A stretch of 64,000 nt of DNA from Candidatus Poseidoniaceae archaeon (lineage in GTDB: Archaea > Thermoplasmatota > Poseidoniia > Poseidoniales > Poseidoniaceae): the NCBI GenBank assembly GCA_028822845.1, contig JAPKCS010000003.1, positions 16,347 through 80,346 on the forward strand, given 5' to 3'. The notes below the pieces were generated by a model. It was not told the origin of the DNA, made no database searches, and was given only the letters and a program-made list of their open reading frames with translations. A program made the translations under genes and the position numbers. Shown piece after piece: positions 18,114 through 26,498 of this stretch (positions are counted from its first letter, which is position 1; each line of letters starts with the position of its first letter).

Positions 18114-19682
18114 ATGGATATGGCAGGCAACTCGAGTGACCGTCTCGAAGACCTCCAATTCAAGCGGGAGCAAGCCCGACTCGGAGGGGGTTTGAAACGT
18201 CAAGAAGCCATTCGGTCAAGCGGTCGCGGCACCGCACGAGACAGAATCAACATGCTCATCGATGAAGGTTCGTTCATCGAACTCGATTCATTCGTCACCC
18301 ACAGAACCACCGACAATGGGATGTTCCTCCATCACACGATTGGCGACGGCGTTGTTGCTGGTCACGGAACCATCAATGGTCGCCGCATCTATTGCTTTGC
18401 ACAAGACTTCAGCGTCCATGGTGGGAGCATGGGCGAGATGCATGCGAAGAAGATCGCTAAACTCGTCGACATGGCCCAACGGGTCAAAGCCCCGATCATC
18501 GGACTTTGGGACGGCGGTGGACAACGAGCTCATGATGGCATTGCCGCCCTCGCTGGCACGGGTGAGTTGCTGGACCAATTGGTCCAATGCAGTGGAAGAG
18601 TTCCGATGATCTCCCTTGTGCTTGGCCCAGTTGTTGGCGTTTCAGCCCTCGCAGCAAGCCTCGCTGATTTCACAATTCTTGGAGAAGAACATGGACAGCT
18701 CTTCCTTTCCTCTCCGCTGGAAACCCCAGAAGTCATTGAAGGCGAAGTCGATGCAGCTGGACTCGGTGGTGCGAACCTCCACGCCTCCCGTTCAGGAATT
18801 GCTTGCATGATTGCGGCAGATGAAGAAGACGCTTGCACCCTCGCAGCAGAAATCTTGTCCTACCTCCCTGACCATAACATGGCAGATCCACCCGTTGAAG
18901 AAACAGCAGATCCAAAAGAACGGAAGAATACGATTCTTGAAACCTTGGTCCCAGACAATCCTAACAAACCTTACGACATGGTGAAGGTGGTTGAGGAAAT
19001 CGTTGATGATGGCATTTTTGTCGAACTCTTCGAGGCCTATGCAGACAACATCATCATCGGATTCGCAAGGTTAGAAGGACGCACGATTGGTGTTGTTGGC
19101 AATCAACCAAAGGTGCTCGCTGGGTGTTTGGACATCGATGCGTCGATCAAAGCCGCCCGTTTTATTCGAACCTGTGATTCATTCAACATTCCCCTTGTGA
19201 CCTTCGAAGACGTTCCTGGTTTCCTCCCTGGCGTGGTTCAAGAATGGGGTGGCATCATTCGCCATGGAGCAAAACTCTTGTTCGCCTATGCCGAAGCCAC
19301 TGTGCCAAAATTGACGCTCGTGACCAGAAAGGCCTACGGTGGCGCATACCTGGCCATGTCATGCAAGCACCTTCAGAGCGATTACAACGTCGCATGGCCG
19401 ACTGCAGAACTTGCAGTCATGGGTGCTGATGGCGCAGTCAGCATTATCCACCGACGTGAAATCAACGCAGTCCCTGATGAAGAAAAAGAAGGGGTTCGCC
19501 AACAACTTGTGGCTGAGTACAAAGCCAAATTCGGAGATCCATATGTTGCTGCTCGAAATGGCTGGCTTGATGATGTCATCGAACCTGATGAAAGCAGAAT
19601 TCGTTTGTGTCGAGCGCTCAACATCTTGCGCTCAAAGCGCGAATGGAGCCCTCCTAAGAAGCACGGAAACATTCCATTGTGA
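18114..19682 (+). CDS. Acyl-CoA carboxylase carboxyltransferase subunit (PccB/MmdA family)
   Basis: Carboxyltransferase beta chain of a biotin-dependent carboxylase, moving CO2 from carboxybiotin to propionyl-CoA or acetyl-CoA, or acting in methylmalonyl-CoA decarboxylation. The protein is 522 aa, the family's usual length. The crotonase-like halves show family landmarks: GRGTARDRINMLID..SFIEL, the AQDFSVHGGSMGEMHAKKI region, GGGQRAHDG, and in the second half DVPGFLPGVVQEWGGIIRHGAKLL and KAYGGAYLAMSC. The start at 18114 has GGAG four nt upstream; the frame opens earlier inside gatD. The biotin carboxylase and carrier genes are not nearby, so substrate remains inferred. Confidence 0.93.
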   Translation: MDMAGNSSDRLEDLQFKREQARLGGGLKRQEAIRSSGRGTARDRINMLIDEGSFIELDSFVTHRTTDNGMFLHHTIGDGVVAGHGTINGRRIYCFAQDFSVHGGSMGEMHAKKIAKLVDMAQRVKAPIIGLWDGGGQRAHDGIAALAGTGELLDQLVQCSGRVPMISLVLGPVVGVSALAASLADFTILGEEHGQLFLSSPLETPEVIEGEVDAAGLGGANLHASRSGIACMIAADEEDACTLAAEILSYLPDHNMADPPVEETADPKERKNTILETLVPDNPNKPYDMVKVVEEIVDDGIFVELFEAYADNIIIGFARLEGRTIGVVGNQPKVLAGCLDIDASIKAARFIRTCDSFNIPLVTFEDVPGFLPGVVQEWGGIIRHGAKLLFAYAEATVPKLTLVTRKAYGGAYLAMSCKHLQSDYNVAWPTAELAVMGADGAVSIIHRREINAVPDEEKEGVRQQLVAEYKAKFGDPYVAARNGWLDDVIEPDESRIRLCRALNILRSKREWSPPKKHGNIPL

Positions 19683-19684
19683 GT

Positions 19685-22477
19685 TCATCGCTTGGAATTT
19701 GCCCGGGCGAGCAAGCCACCAGAACTCGATTCCATTGTTTGTTCAGCAGGTTCCTCGTCGGTCAATTGAGCCATCGGGGTCGAATCTTGGCGTCGTATGA
19801 CGAAAACAGCGAGCAAGATGAGGACTACAACAACCCCACCAATCAGACCGACCGTCGTCAAAGGAAGCGCTCCGTCTGCCAAATCGATGTTGGTTTGGGG
19901 TGGAAGATCCGTTACAGCGTTTGATAAATTGACAGTCAAGTATGATGCTGACTCGGTGCCTAAATCCCCGTCCATAACAGCAACACGAATCTGGACGGTC
20001 CCATTCGCTTCCGCAGGGTACTCCAAGAAGGTCAAGCATCGGTTGGTCGAGGTCAAACCATCAAAACTGCATGAGTGACTTAGGTTGGGGAGCATGGATC
20101 CATTCACGGAAATGTTTGCTTCGGAAGGCACTGAACCATCTGGATCATACACCCACCACATCAGTCCACCAGAGCGATCATCAACAGGCGTCAGTTCCTT
20201 GATGGTCACCACAGGAGCATCGGGTTGATTGACCACGGTGATGTTCATGATGGCGCTGTGGGTGTTTTGGCCATCAGAAACATTGAGGTAGACATTGGTG
20301 TCAAAACCTGCATAATCCACTTCCCCGCTGACAATGATTTGCGACGCTGCTCGAACCACATTGACGTTTATTGATCCGTCATCGATGGTCCAAAACAAAA
20401 CGTCTCCATCAAGGTCCCAGGCCATATCTGAAAGATTCAGTGCAACCGAGGCGTCTTCATCAAGTTCAACATTCCAAAAAGAAGTGTTGACAATCAGTGG
20501 GTCGTTGATGGGCTCAATGTACAGCGGAACATCAAGTTCAACTGCGGGATTCACACCATCCCCGACCAGCAAATGGAGAATCGAAGCCCCGTTCATGTTA
20601 GCCAAGGGCGTGATTGTAAGGACGCCTTCGGTAATGGTAAACGCCACTGGCCCGGAGGTCCCTTGAGTTTCACCCAACACGGTGGCTATGAGGACCTCTC
20701 CCTCTGGATCGTCCACATAATTCCCTAAGACAATGGTCTTGGAATCACCATCTTCAACGAGGGTTTGACTCGGGACAGTACCGGTCACAACGACTGGGTC
20801 ATCGACTGGTACAACTCGAATCATGGCTTCAACTTCGCCTTCATCTGTAACGCCATCACCTGTTGCTCTAATTTTCAAGCGGACATCTGCACCATCGACA
20901 TATTCGCCTGGAGCGGTGTGATAAACGGTGAGTGTCGCCCCTGTAGAGCTGATTGAAGTGCTAAAGTTCCCGATCGCCCCTCCGTTGAGTTCCGCCTCAA
21001 TGAAGATGACATCTTGACCGTCGGGGTCGGAAGCAAACACTGCTGCTTCGACTTCGACGCTGCTTCGTTGTTCAACATCGATGAATGGAACCGGGGAGGT
21101 GAACACGAGCGGTGCATCGGTGCGCGTGAAGGCTTGCTGGAGGGTCATCGGGGCTCCTTCAACCCGGATCTGCATTTGCATCACATGTGGACCAGGTGCG
21201 ACATCGGCCATTGGATAGAGGCATTCAGCTTCTGATGTTACAGTCAGAGAACCAACGGATGAAGGCATACCAATGATGTTGCATTCTATTTCGGTGGTCC
21301 ACGATGAAGAGATGTTTGCAGGTGGTGTTCCATCACGAAGGGTCCAATTGACCCTCCAATTGACCGTTTCTTGGGTGCTGAACACGGTGGTGTTTGTTGG
21401 GGCAAACGTTTGCGACACTTCGGTTAACAATTGACTCCCAGCCAAGTTTTCGTCAATGTAGGCGTTTGGATCGCTCGGTGTGTTGACGCTATCTGGACGG
21501 TTGAAAGCGGTCCGGAACGAATCGTGATCGCCGCGCACCGTCACATCAAGGTAGGGTACGATATGATCGAGTGAAAATTGGATTTGCTCGGCTTGCGAGA
21601 TGCTTGCATCTTGATCCCTAAAACCCTCAGTGAACGAGGTGCTGTCTTGGTATTGGTAATGATTAGCCCCTAAGAGTTGCATTGACTGCCAGCCAAGTTG
21701 ATCGCTCGCGTTGAGGTAGGGTATCGCATCTGTGATCGGTGCAATATCATCCAAAGTGCCCGTGATAAAGAAGGCGGTTGACGGTTTAGCGACATCAGCA
21801 GACCAGCCTGGCGGTACAAAGTCGGACCCAGTTTGATCCCCACTCCAAGAGGAGAAGTCAACCCCTAGACCAAACAATGCTCTCGGTGGATGTGCTCCTT
21901 CAAGCTGGCTTCGCTCACCCCAATAAGGAAGGACTCCGAAAGCCGCAGCGGCACCATGACCGTGACCTCCAAGGCCCCAGTGCTCGAGATCAATTTGACC
22001 AAATGAACCCGTGACTTGATCATTGGACCCGTTCATTTCAAGCATCAAAGCGTAACCAATTTCGAGATTGGTCAACATTTGATCAGCATCGGTTGCAGTG
22101 TCGACTCCAACATGCATCACGACGATGTAGCCTCGTTCTGAAAGCCCTGAATCGAAGTTCATGTAGTCGGTTTCCTCCTCGCCATCGTCGCCAAACATTT
22201 GAACGAACGTGAACGGCCCATTCCCAGCCATGTTTGCGCCCTCGCCATCTTCCATTGCAGGGTAGATCACACGAAGGGCGATGCAATCCTGACCGTCGTC
22301 TTGGACTGTCCCCTCAAGGCATTGAACCGTATCGAGCCAACCAACTGGGAAGTCCACACCGGTGTGAGGCTCTGTGAAGGAAATATCCTCGTCTGGATGT
22401 TCTGCCAAGACGGGTTGGAACGGAATCAACAGAAGGAGGAATGCAATCAAAAGCGTTGTTGAAATTTCACGCTTCAT
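19685..22477 (-). CDS. Surface protein: alpha/beta-hydrolase-like domain lacking its serine, cadherin-like repeats, C-terminal anchor
   Basis: 930 aa with a clear signal peptide (LLIAFLLLLIPFQPVLA). Residues 30-340 resemble dienelactone-hydrolase/PET-hydrolase-type alpha/beta hydrolases: a strand-turn (GYIVVMHVGVDTAT), a helix before the elbow, then WGLGGHGHGAAAAFG, and late GANHYQYQD like the catalytic-His loop. At the elbow the usual GHSMG is GHGHG (171-175), so the nucleophile position is Gly173. Then come about three cadherin-like/Ig-like modules (QTLVEDGDSKTIVLGNYVDD; NDPLIVN), one transmembrane helix (TTVGLIGGVVVVLILLAVFVI) and a short polar tail. GGAGG lies 9 nt before the ATG. Probably a non-catalytic, surface-bound binding protein; enzymatic use of another residue is not excluded. 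Confidence 0.82.
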   Translation of the reverse strand: MKREISTTLLIAFLLLLIPFQPVLAEHPDEDISFTEPHTGVDFPVGWLDTVQCLEGTVQDDGQDCIALRVIYPAMEDGEGANMAGNGPFTFVQMFGDDGEEETDYMNFDSGLSERGYIVVMHVGVDTATDADQMLTNLEIGYALMLEMNGSNDQVTGSFGQIDLEHWGLGGHGHGAAAAFGVLPYWGERSQLEGAHPPRALFGLGVDFSSWSGDQTGSDFVPPGWSADVAKPSTAFFITGTLDDIAPITDAIPYLNASDQLGWQSMQLLGANHYQYQDSTSFTEGFRDQDASISQAEQIQFSLDHIVPYLDVTVRGDHDSFRTAFNRPDSVNTPSDPNAYIDENLAGSQLLTEVSQTFAPTNTTVFSTQETVNWRVNWTLRDGTPPANISSSWTTEIECNIIGMPSSVGSLTVTSEAECLYPMADVAPGPHVMQMQIRVEGAPMTLQQAFTRTDAPLVFTSPVPFIDVEQRSSVEVEAAVFASDPDGQDVIFIEAELNGGAIGNFSTSISSTGATLTVYHTAPGEYVDGADVRLKIRATGDGVTDEGEVEAMIRVVPVDDPVVVTGTVPSQTLVEDGDSKTIVLGNYVDDPEGEVLIATVLGETQGTSGPVAFTITEGVLTITPLANMNGASILHLLVGDGVNPAVELDVPLYIEPINDPLIVNTSFWNVELDEDASVALNLSDMAWDLDGDVLFWTIDDGSINVNVVRAASQIIVSGEVDYAGFDTNVYLNVSDGQNTHSAIMNITVVNQPDAPVVTIKELTPVDDRSGGLMWWVYDPDGSVPSEANISVNGSMLPNLSHSCSFDGLTSTNRCLTFLEYPAEANGTVQIRVAVMDGDLGTESASYLTVNLSNAVTDLPPQTNIDLADGALPLTTVGLIGGVVVVLILLAVFVIRRQDSTPMAQLTDEEPAEQTMESSSGGLLARANSKR

Positions 22478-22527
22478 ACACTCGCCTCCCCCATGCCTCT
22501 GTTCGCGATGATATCAGTTTTTTTCCC

Positions 22528-23544
22528 TCATGCGTACTGACGAAGGTGCGCTTCAGCGTGAATTAACCGGGTGAGTAAGAGATCGATTGACGGGAGGAAA
22601 TCTTCCAGATGAGGTGCCCAAAGCGTCACCCAGCAAGCAAGATGCTGAGCTACAAGCAACCAGCGCCCGTCGAGTTCAGTTCCAATCATCGCTGCCAGGA
22701 TTGAATCAAGATCGCCTTCTGAGGGATGGTAAACGGCGTTCACGACGATGGGTGCCTCGGCAGCGTTCAGTTCGGAATCAAAATTCACACCAAAGACTGC
22801 CTCGTTGGCCGGGGCTGTGCAACGCAACAGCAAATCTTCGGGGAGTGTTCGGCGGGATTTCGCAGCATAAACAGCACCGCCTGCATCCAACCATGAGGCG
22901 GCAACAGACCGTGCAGCACCTCCACCGCCACAAAGAGATAGAACGGGTGCTTCATCGAAATGAATACCGAAATGCCGGGCCAATGCCACCACGCCAGCCC
23001 CATCAAGACCAGCGCACCACCAGCCTTGGCCGTCCCAGCGAAGGGCGTTGACACATTGATTCTCCATCGATGCATCGATGGCCGAAACTGCATTGCTCGA
23101 GAGTTGGTGCTTCAGAGGCGAGGTGAGGTTGACCCATATCTCAGTCCCCAAGAATCCAGTTGGGAGGAAGGGTTGAGGCTGTGCATCGGCATCGTTCGCT
23201 TCAAAGGTAAAATCTTCATCTTCCACTGGCTCAAAGCGTTCTTCTGCATCCTCAACAGCCATGCCTGCATCAATTGCTTTTTGCATCAAAGTCGTGGTTC
23301 GGAATCTCCCAAAAGGTGCTTGAGTATAATCCCAATCTGGTGCCGATGGGACTGCCCCTGCGTAACCCCAAGCCAGTGCACCCTCAATGGTGGTGCTTGG
23401 CACTAAATCCAGAGATTTGATGTTGAGGTTCAACTCTTTCTTTCCCAGCAAACTGAGGAGGTGGGCGTGGACCAAACCAAGAAGCAGAGGTGAAAGCGAA
23501 TGGGACACTGGGTCGCCTGCGATTGCAAACCTCACCTCACCCAT
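22528..23544 (-). CDS. aroE: Divergent shikimate dehydrogenase (AroE) with extended N-terminal domain
   Basis: NADP-dependent reduction of 3-dehydroshikimate to shikimate in aromatic amino acid synthesis. Substrate-binding GDPVSHSLSP at residues 10-19 and the TSPLK motif with catalytic Lys145 are present, as are the NALRWDG strand, AGLDGAG with Asp181 in the place of the NTDG aspartate, and the dinucleotide-binding CGGGGAARS at 205-213. At 338 aa it is about 60 residues longer than usual. The extra sequence lies between the first motif and the lysine, including an acidic stretch (residues 98-122). The cofactor loop after the glycines is unusual. A quinate/shikimate relative is possible, but the catalytic Lys-Asp pair supports dehydrogenase activity. 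Confidence 0.82.
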   Translation of the reverse strand: MGEVRFAIAGDPVSHSLSPLLLGLVHAHLLSLLGKKELNLNIKSLDLVPSTTIEGALAWGYAGAVPSAPDWDYTQAPFGRFRTTTLMQKAIDAGMAVEDAEERFEPVEDEDFTFEANDADAQPQPFLPTGFLGTEIWVNLTSPLKHQLSSNAVSAIDASMENQCVNALRWDGQGWWCAGLDGAGVVALARHFGIHFDEAPVLSLCGGGGAARSVAASWLDAGGAVYAAKSRRTLPEDLLLRCTAPANEAVFGVNFDSELNAAEAPIVVNAVYHPSEGDLDSILAAMIGTELDGRWLLVAQHLACWVTLWAPHLEDFLPSIDLLLTRLIHAEAHLRQYA

Positions 23545-23638
23545 GGGCTAAACAGGTGCGGATAGGATTTCAACCCCTCGCTCAAAGGCATAGCAAGACG
23601 GGATAGATTTCAAAAGGGAGGAGGGCATAACACAAATC

Positions 23639-23992
23639 ATGGAAGCCCCGACGAAGGACGCCCAAGCAGGTCTCATTTCAGGTTTAACAGGTGTTTTTGG
23701 ATTGTACCTCACCGCCTCGATGTGGTTTGAATTCCAAGCAGCCTTGACCAACATGGTTGGAGCAAGCATGGCCATTATCATCTCTACGAGCGTATTTTTG
23801 ATTTACCAATCAAGAAAAAATGTCAAAGAAACGGCCCTGAATGGGTCCTATGAACTTCATGAATCCTTCAATCGCGAAGGTGTGGACCCACTTGCAGCCC
23901 AACGTGGCCGACATCCAGTGGTTTTCATGGCCATCATCTACCTCTTTATCGTGGTGCTGAGTGAAATGACGTGGTCCGATCTCCTTTCCTGA
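23639..23992 (+). CDS. Small membrane protein upstream of the NfeD-flotillin pair
   Basis: 117 aa with two to three hydrophobic segments: LISGLTGVFGLYLTASMWF, MVGASMAIIISTSVFLIY and a C-terminal VVFMAIIYLFIVVLSEM. A polar loop of about 45 residues separates the second and third. The purine-rich GGGAGGAGGG lies about 12 nt before the ATG. No family is recognised. It ends 18 nt before the next small membrane gene, and all four genes to 26402 run in the same direction, so a shared role with the flotillin is inferred from position only. Confidence 0.72.
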   Translation: MEAPTKDAQAGLISGLTGVFGLYLTASMWFEFQAALTNMVGASMAIIISTSVFLIYQSRKNVKETALNGSYELHESFNREGVDPLAAQRGRHPVVFMAIIYLFIVVLSEMTWSDLLS

Positions 23993-24010
23993 ACATAAGG
24001 AGGCACGGAC

Positions 24011-24262
24011 ATGGCAGGATTGATGGACCTTTTCGTCATGAAAGAGCGAGTCAATGAAGGAACCAACCCGATTTTTATTATCCTTGAAAAGGCATCAATG
24101 CTCCTTGCCTTGTTGATCGTTTTTGCTTTAGCCATCTCCATGAATTTGCCAGACTGGGGCGTCGGCGTGATGGTCGGATTCTCATTGGGTCCAATCGTCT
24201 ATGGGCACTATTATTTTCTCTATATCCGCCCACTTCAGACTAAGAATGCGGGCGAAGATTGA
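24011..24262 (+). CDS. Small membrane protein in the flotillin cluster
   Basis: 83 aa with two predicted membrane helices (ASMLLALLIVFALAISM and WGVGVMVGFSLGPIVYGHYYFL) joined by a short turn, and a polar N-terminus of about 25 residues. A strong AGGAGG lies 7 nt before the ATG, the clearest Shine-Dalgarno site in this cluster, supporting this small gene as real. No family is recognised. It lies 18 nt after the preceding small membrane gene and 34 nt before the NfeD-like gene. Confidence 0.75.
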   Translation: MAGLMDLFVMKERVNEGTNPIFIILEKASMLLALLIVFALAISMNLPDWGVGVMVGFSLGPIVYGHYYFLYIRPLQTKNAGED

Positions 24263-24296
24263 AGATGCCCCCCTCGTGTAGGCTATCAGTGATAAG

Positions 24297-24917
24297 ATGG
24301 CATTGATAGGCGACACCCTCGATTTTCTTGGTTTAGGCGAAATTTCTGGTGTCGATTACCTCTTCGCTGCAATGGCGATCGTCGGAACCTTCCTGTTCAT
24401 GATTTACTTCTTACTTATCTTGCTTGGAGGGGCTGCCGACGGTGCTATGGAGATCGCCGGATTTGATGCTGACTTCGACCTAGGTGCTGAGGGTATTTTC
24501 CACATGTTGACCCTTCAGGGCATCCTGAGTTTCATCATGATGTTTGGCATATTTGGCCTCGCAGTCTCCCAAGGCGGCGGCCTTCCAGTCGTCGCAATCC
24601 TTGCCGGAACTGCCGCAGGTGTTTCTTCGATGTGGCTAATTGGCAAGGTGTTTCAGATGATGAAAAGCCTCGAAGTGGACGCAACCGTTCAACATTCGCA
24701 GGCAATCGGCGCCCAGGGTCAGGTCTACATGACCATCCTGCCAGGCGACACAGGACAAGTCCAAGTCGAGTTTCAAGGCGCATTGCGTACCTGCGCAGCT
24801 GTTCTTGAAAACGTGAACGAAACCCTCAAGACTGGGAAATTCGTTGAAGTCACCCGCACCATTGGCGAAACCCTCATCGTACGGGAATTGAGCCTCAAGG
24901 AAGGTTCAACCGAGTAG
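24297..24917 (+). CDS. NfeD/YqiJ-like membrane protein with C-terminal OB-fold
   Basis: 206 aa. The N-terminal half has three to four hydrophobic segments (FAAMAIVGTFLFMIYFLLIL; FHMLTLQGILSFIMMFGIFG; VAILAGTAAGVSSMWLIG). The last 75 residues look like the NfeD OB-fold: AIGAQGQVYMTILPGDTGQV, then GKFVEVTRTIGETLIVREL. NfeD-family proteins are typically encoded next to SPFH/flotillin proteins, and in Enterobacteria the YqiJ-YqiK pair is the model. The next gene here, 93 nt downstream, is that flotillin. The likely role is in membrane microdomains or envelope stress. It lacks an obvious ClpP-like protease domain, so it is a short NfeD form. Confidence 0.8.
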   Translation: MALIGDTLDFLGLGEISGVDYLFAAMAIVGTFLFMIYFLLILLGGAADGAMEIAGFDADFDLGAEGIFHMLTLQGILSFIMMFGIFGLAVSQGGGLPVVAILAGTAAGVSSMWLIGKVFQMMKSLEVDATVQHSQAIGAQGQVYMTILPGDTGQVQVEFQGALRTCAAVLENVNETLKTGKFVEVTRTIGETLIVRELSLKEGSTE

Positions 24918-25010
24918 AAGTCACCTGACGCACTCACAAGCGAAAAGTGGGTCATTGGGGTGAAATCTCAACGGGTCAACCCTCATAAGGGGAGCCGTTA
25001 GTCAACGAAC

Positions 25011-26402
25011 ATGGCAGGCGAACTTTTACTCATCGGACTCTTTCTTTTCGTATTTGCACTCGTAGTAACGTTGTATGTAGCAACAAGCCGCTACAAGTTA
25101 GCACCATCCGACCAAATCTTGGTTGTCTATGGTAACGTGAAGAACAAACAATCAGCAGAATGTATCCACGGTGGTGGAAAGATTGTGTGGCCTTTGATTC
25201 AACATTACGCCTACCTCTCACTCCGCCCAATGACCATCAGCATCTCCCTGAAGCATGCATTGTCAAAGCAAAACATCCGCATCAACGTTCCTTCTTCGTT
25301 CACCATCGGTATCTCAACAGAACCATCGATCATGAACAACGCAGCAACTCGTTTGCTCGGATTGCCACCAACTGACATCGAAAAGCTTGCAGAAGACATC
25401 ATCTTTGGTCAACTTCGTTTGACCGTTGCTTCGCTCACCATCGAGCAGATCAACCAAGACCGTGATTCCTTCCTTCGCATCGTGTTCACCAACGTCGACA
25501 CTGAACTGCACAAGGTCGGATTGTACCTGATTAACGTCAACGTTGTTGACATCACAGACGAGCGTGAATACATCGAGTCGATCGGTACCAAAGCTGCCGA
25601 AACCGCAGTCAACGAAGCAATGGTCGAGACCGCACGTGCCCGTTCCACTGGTGAATTGGGTCGTGCAGAAGCAGACCGCCAACGTGAAGTCGGTGTGGCT
25701 CAAAACGCTGCTGAATCTGAGAAAGGTCAGAAAGAAGCAGAAGTCAACCGTCGTATTTTCGTGATGCAACAAGAAGCAATGGGTAAGCAGGGTGAGAACG
25801 TTGCTGCTGCTGAAATCGCTGACTTTGAAGCAGACTTGTTAGTCAAGCAGGCTGACGCTCGTAAGCGGGCCGAAGTCGCTCAACGTGTTGCACAAAAGGA
25901 AATTGAAAGCGCTCAATACGAACTTGAAGGCGAGCGATTGCGTGCTCTCGAAGTCGTACGTGAAGAAGTCTCAAAGAAAACCGTCGAGATTGCTGCAGAA
26001 GCCGAAGCAGAACGCCAACGCCGTATTGCTCGAGGACAAGCAGATGCTACCCTTGCTCGCTACAAAGCAGAAGCAGAAGGTACACAGGCAGTTCTCGAAG
26101 CAAAAGCAACTGGATACGCTCAATTGGTCAAAAGCGCAGGTGGCGATGCAAAAGCCGCTGCTACACTCCTCATGGTCGAGAAGATCGAAGAATTGGTTGC
26201 TCGACAGACTGAAGCAATTTCCAACCTCAAGATCGACAAGATCACCGTCTGGGATTCCGGCAACGGTGGCAACAATGGAGAAGGTGGATCAACCTCCAAC
26301 TTCATCTCATCACTGATGCAAAGCCTACCGCCCGTCCATGATGTGGCAAAGATGGCAGGAATCGAGTTGCCAGCGTACCTTGGCGAACTCAAAGAAGATT
26401 GA
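25011..26402 (+). CDS. Flotillin-like SPFH-domain protein (YqiK type)
   Basis: 463 aa. An N-terminal membrane helix (LLIGLFLFVFALVVTLYVAT) is followed by the SPFH/band-7 domain (about 25-195), including CIHGGGKIVWPLIQHYAYLS and INVPSSFTIGIST typical of flotillins. A long alpha-helical coiled coil (about 195-390) is rich in EAE/AEAE heptads (EVGVAQNAAESEKGQKEAE, ETARARSTGELGRAEADRQ). The C-terminus has a Gly/Asn-rich linker (GNGGNNGEGGS) and a short hydrophobic tail. Flotillins assemble into membrane-bound oligomers that organise membrane domains. Pairing with the upstream NfeD-like gene is the classic genomic arrangement. A conserved 'MVEKIEELVARQTEAISNLK' region precedes the tail. Confidence 0.93.
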   Translation: MAGELLLIGLFLFVFALVVTLYVATSRYKLAPSDQILVVYGNVKNKQSAECIHGGGKIVWPLIQHYAYLSLRPMTISISLKHALSKQNIRINVPSSFTIGISTEPSIMNNAATRLLGLPPTDIEKLAEDIIFGQLRLTVASLTIEQINQDRDSFLRIVFTNVDTELHKVGLYLINVNVVDITDEREYIESIGTKAAETAVNEAMVETARARSTGELGRAEADRQREVGVAQNAAESEKGQKEAEVNRRIFVMQQEAMGKQGENVAAAEIADFEADLLVKQADARKRAEVAQRVAQKEIESAQYELEGERLRALEVVREEVSKKTVEIAAEAEAERQRRIARGQADATLARYKAEAEGTQAVLEAKATGYAQLVKSAGGDAKAAATLLMVEKIEELVARQTEAISNLKIDKITVWDSGNGGNNGEGGSTSNFISSLMQSLPPVHDVAKMAGIELPAYLGELKED

Positions 26403-26498
26403 GTTGACTCCGGCAGACCTGAATGGGTCATTAAACCGCAGTCACTGAGTTCTTTAGAGCCGAGGGATTGAAAGCCAAAACGACACGGACCAAGGTCC

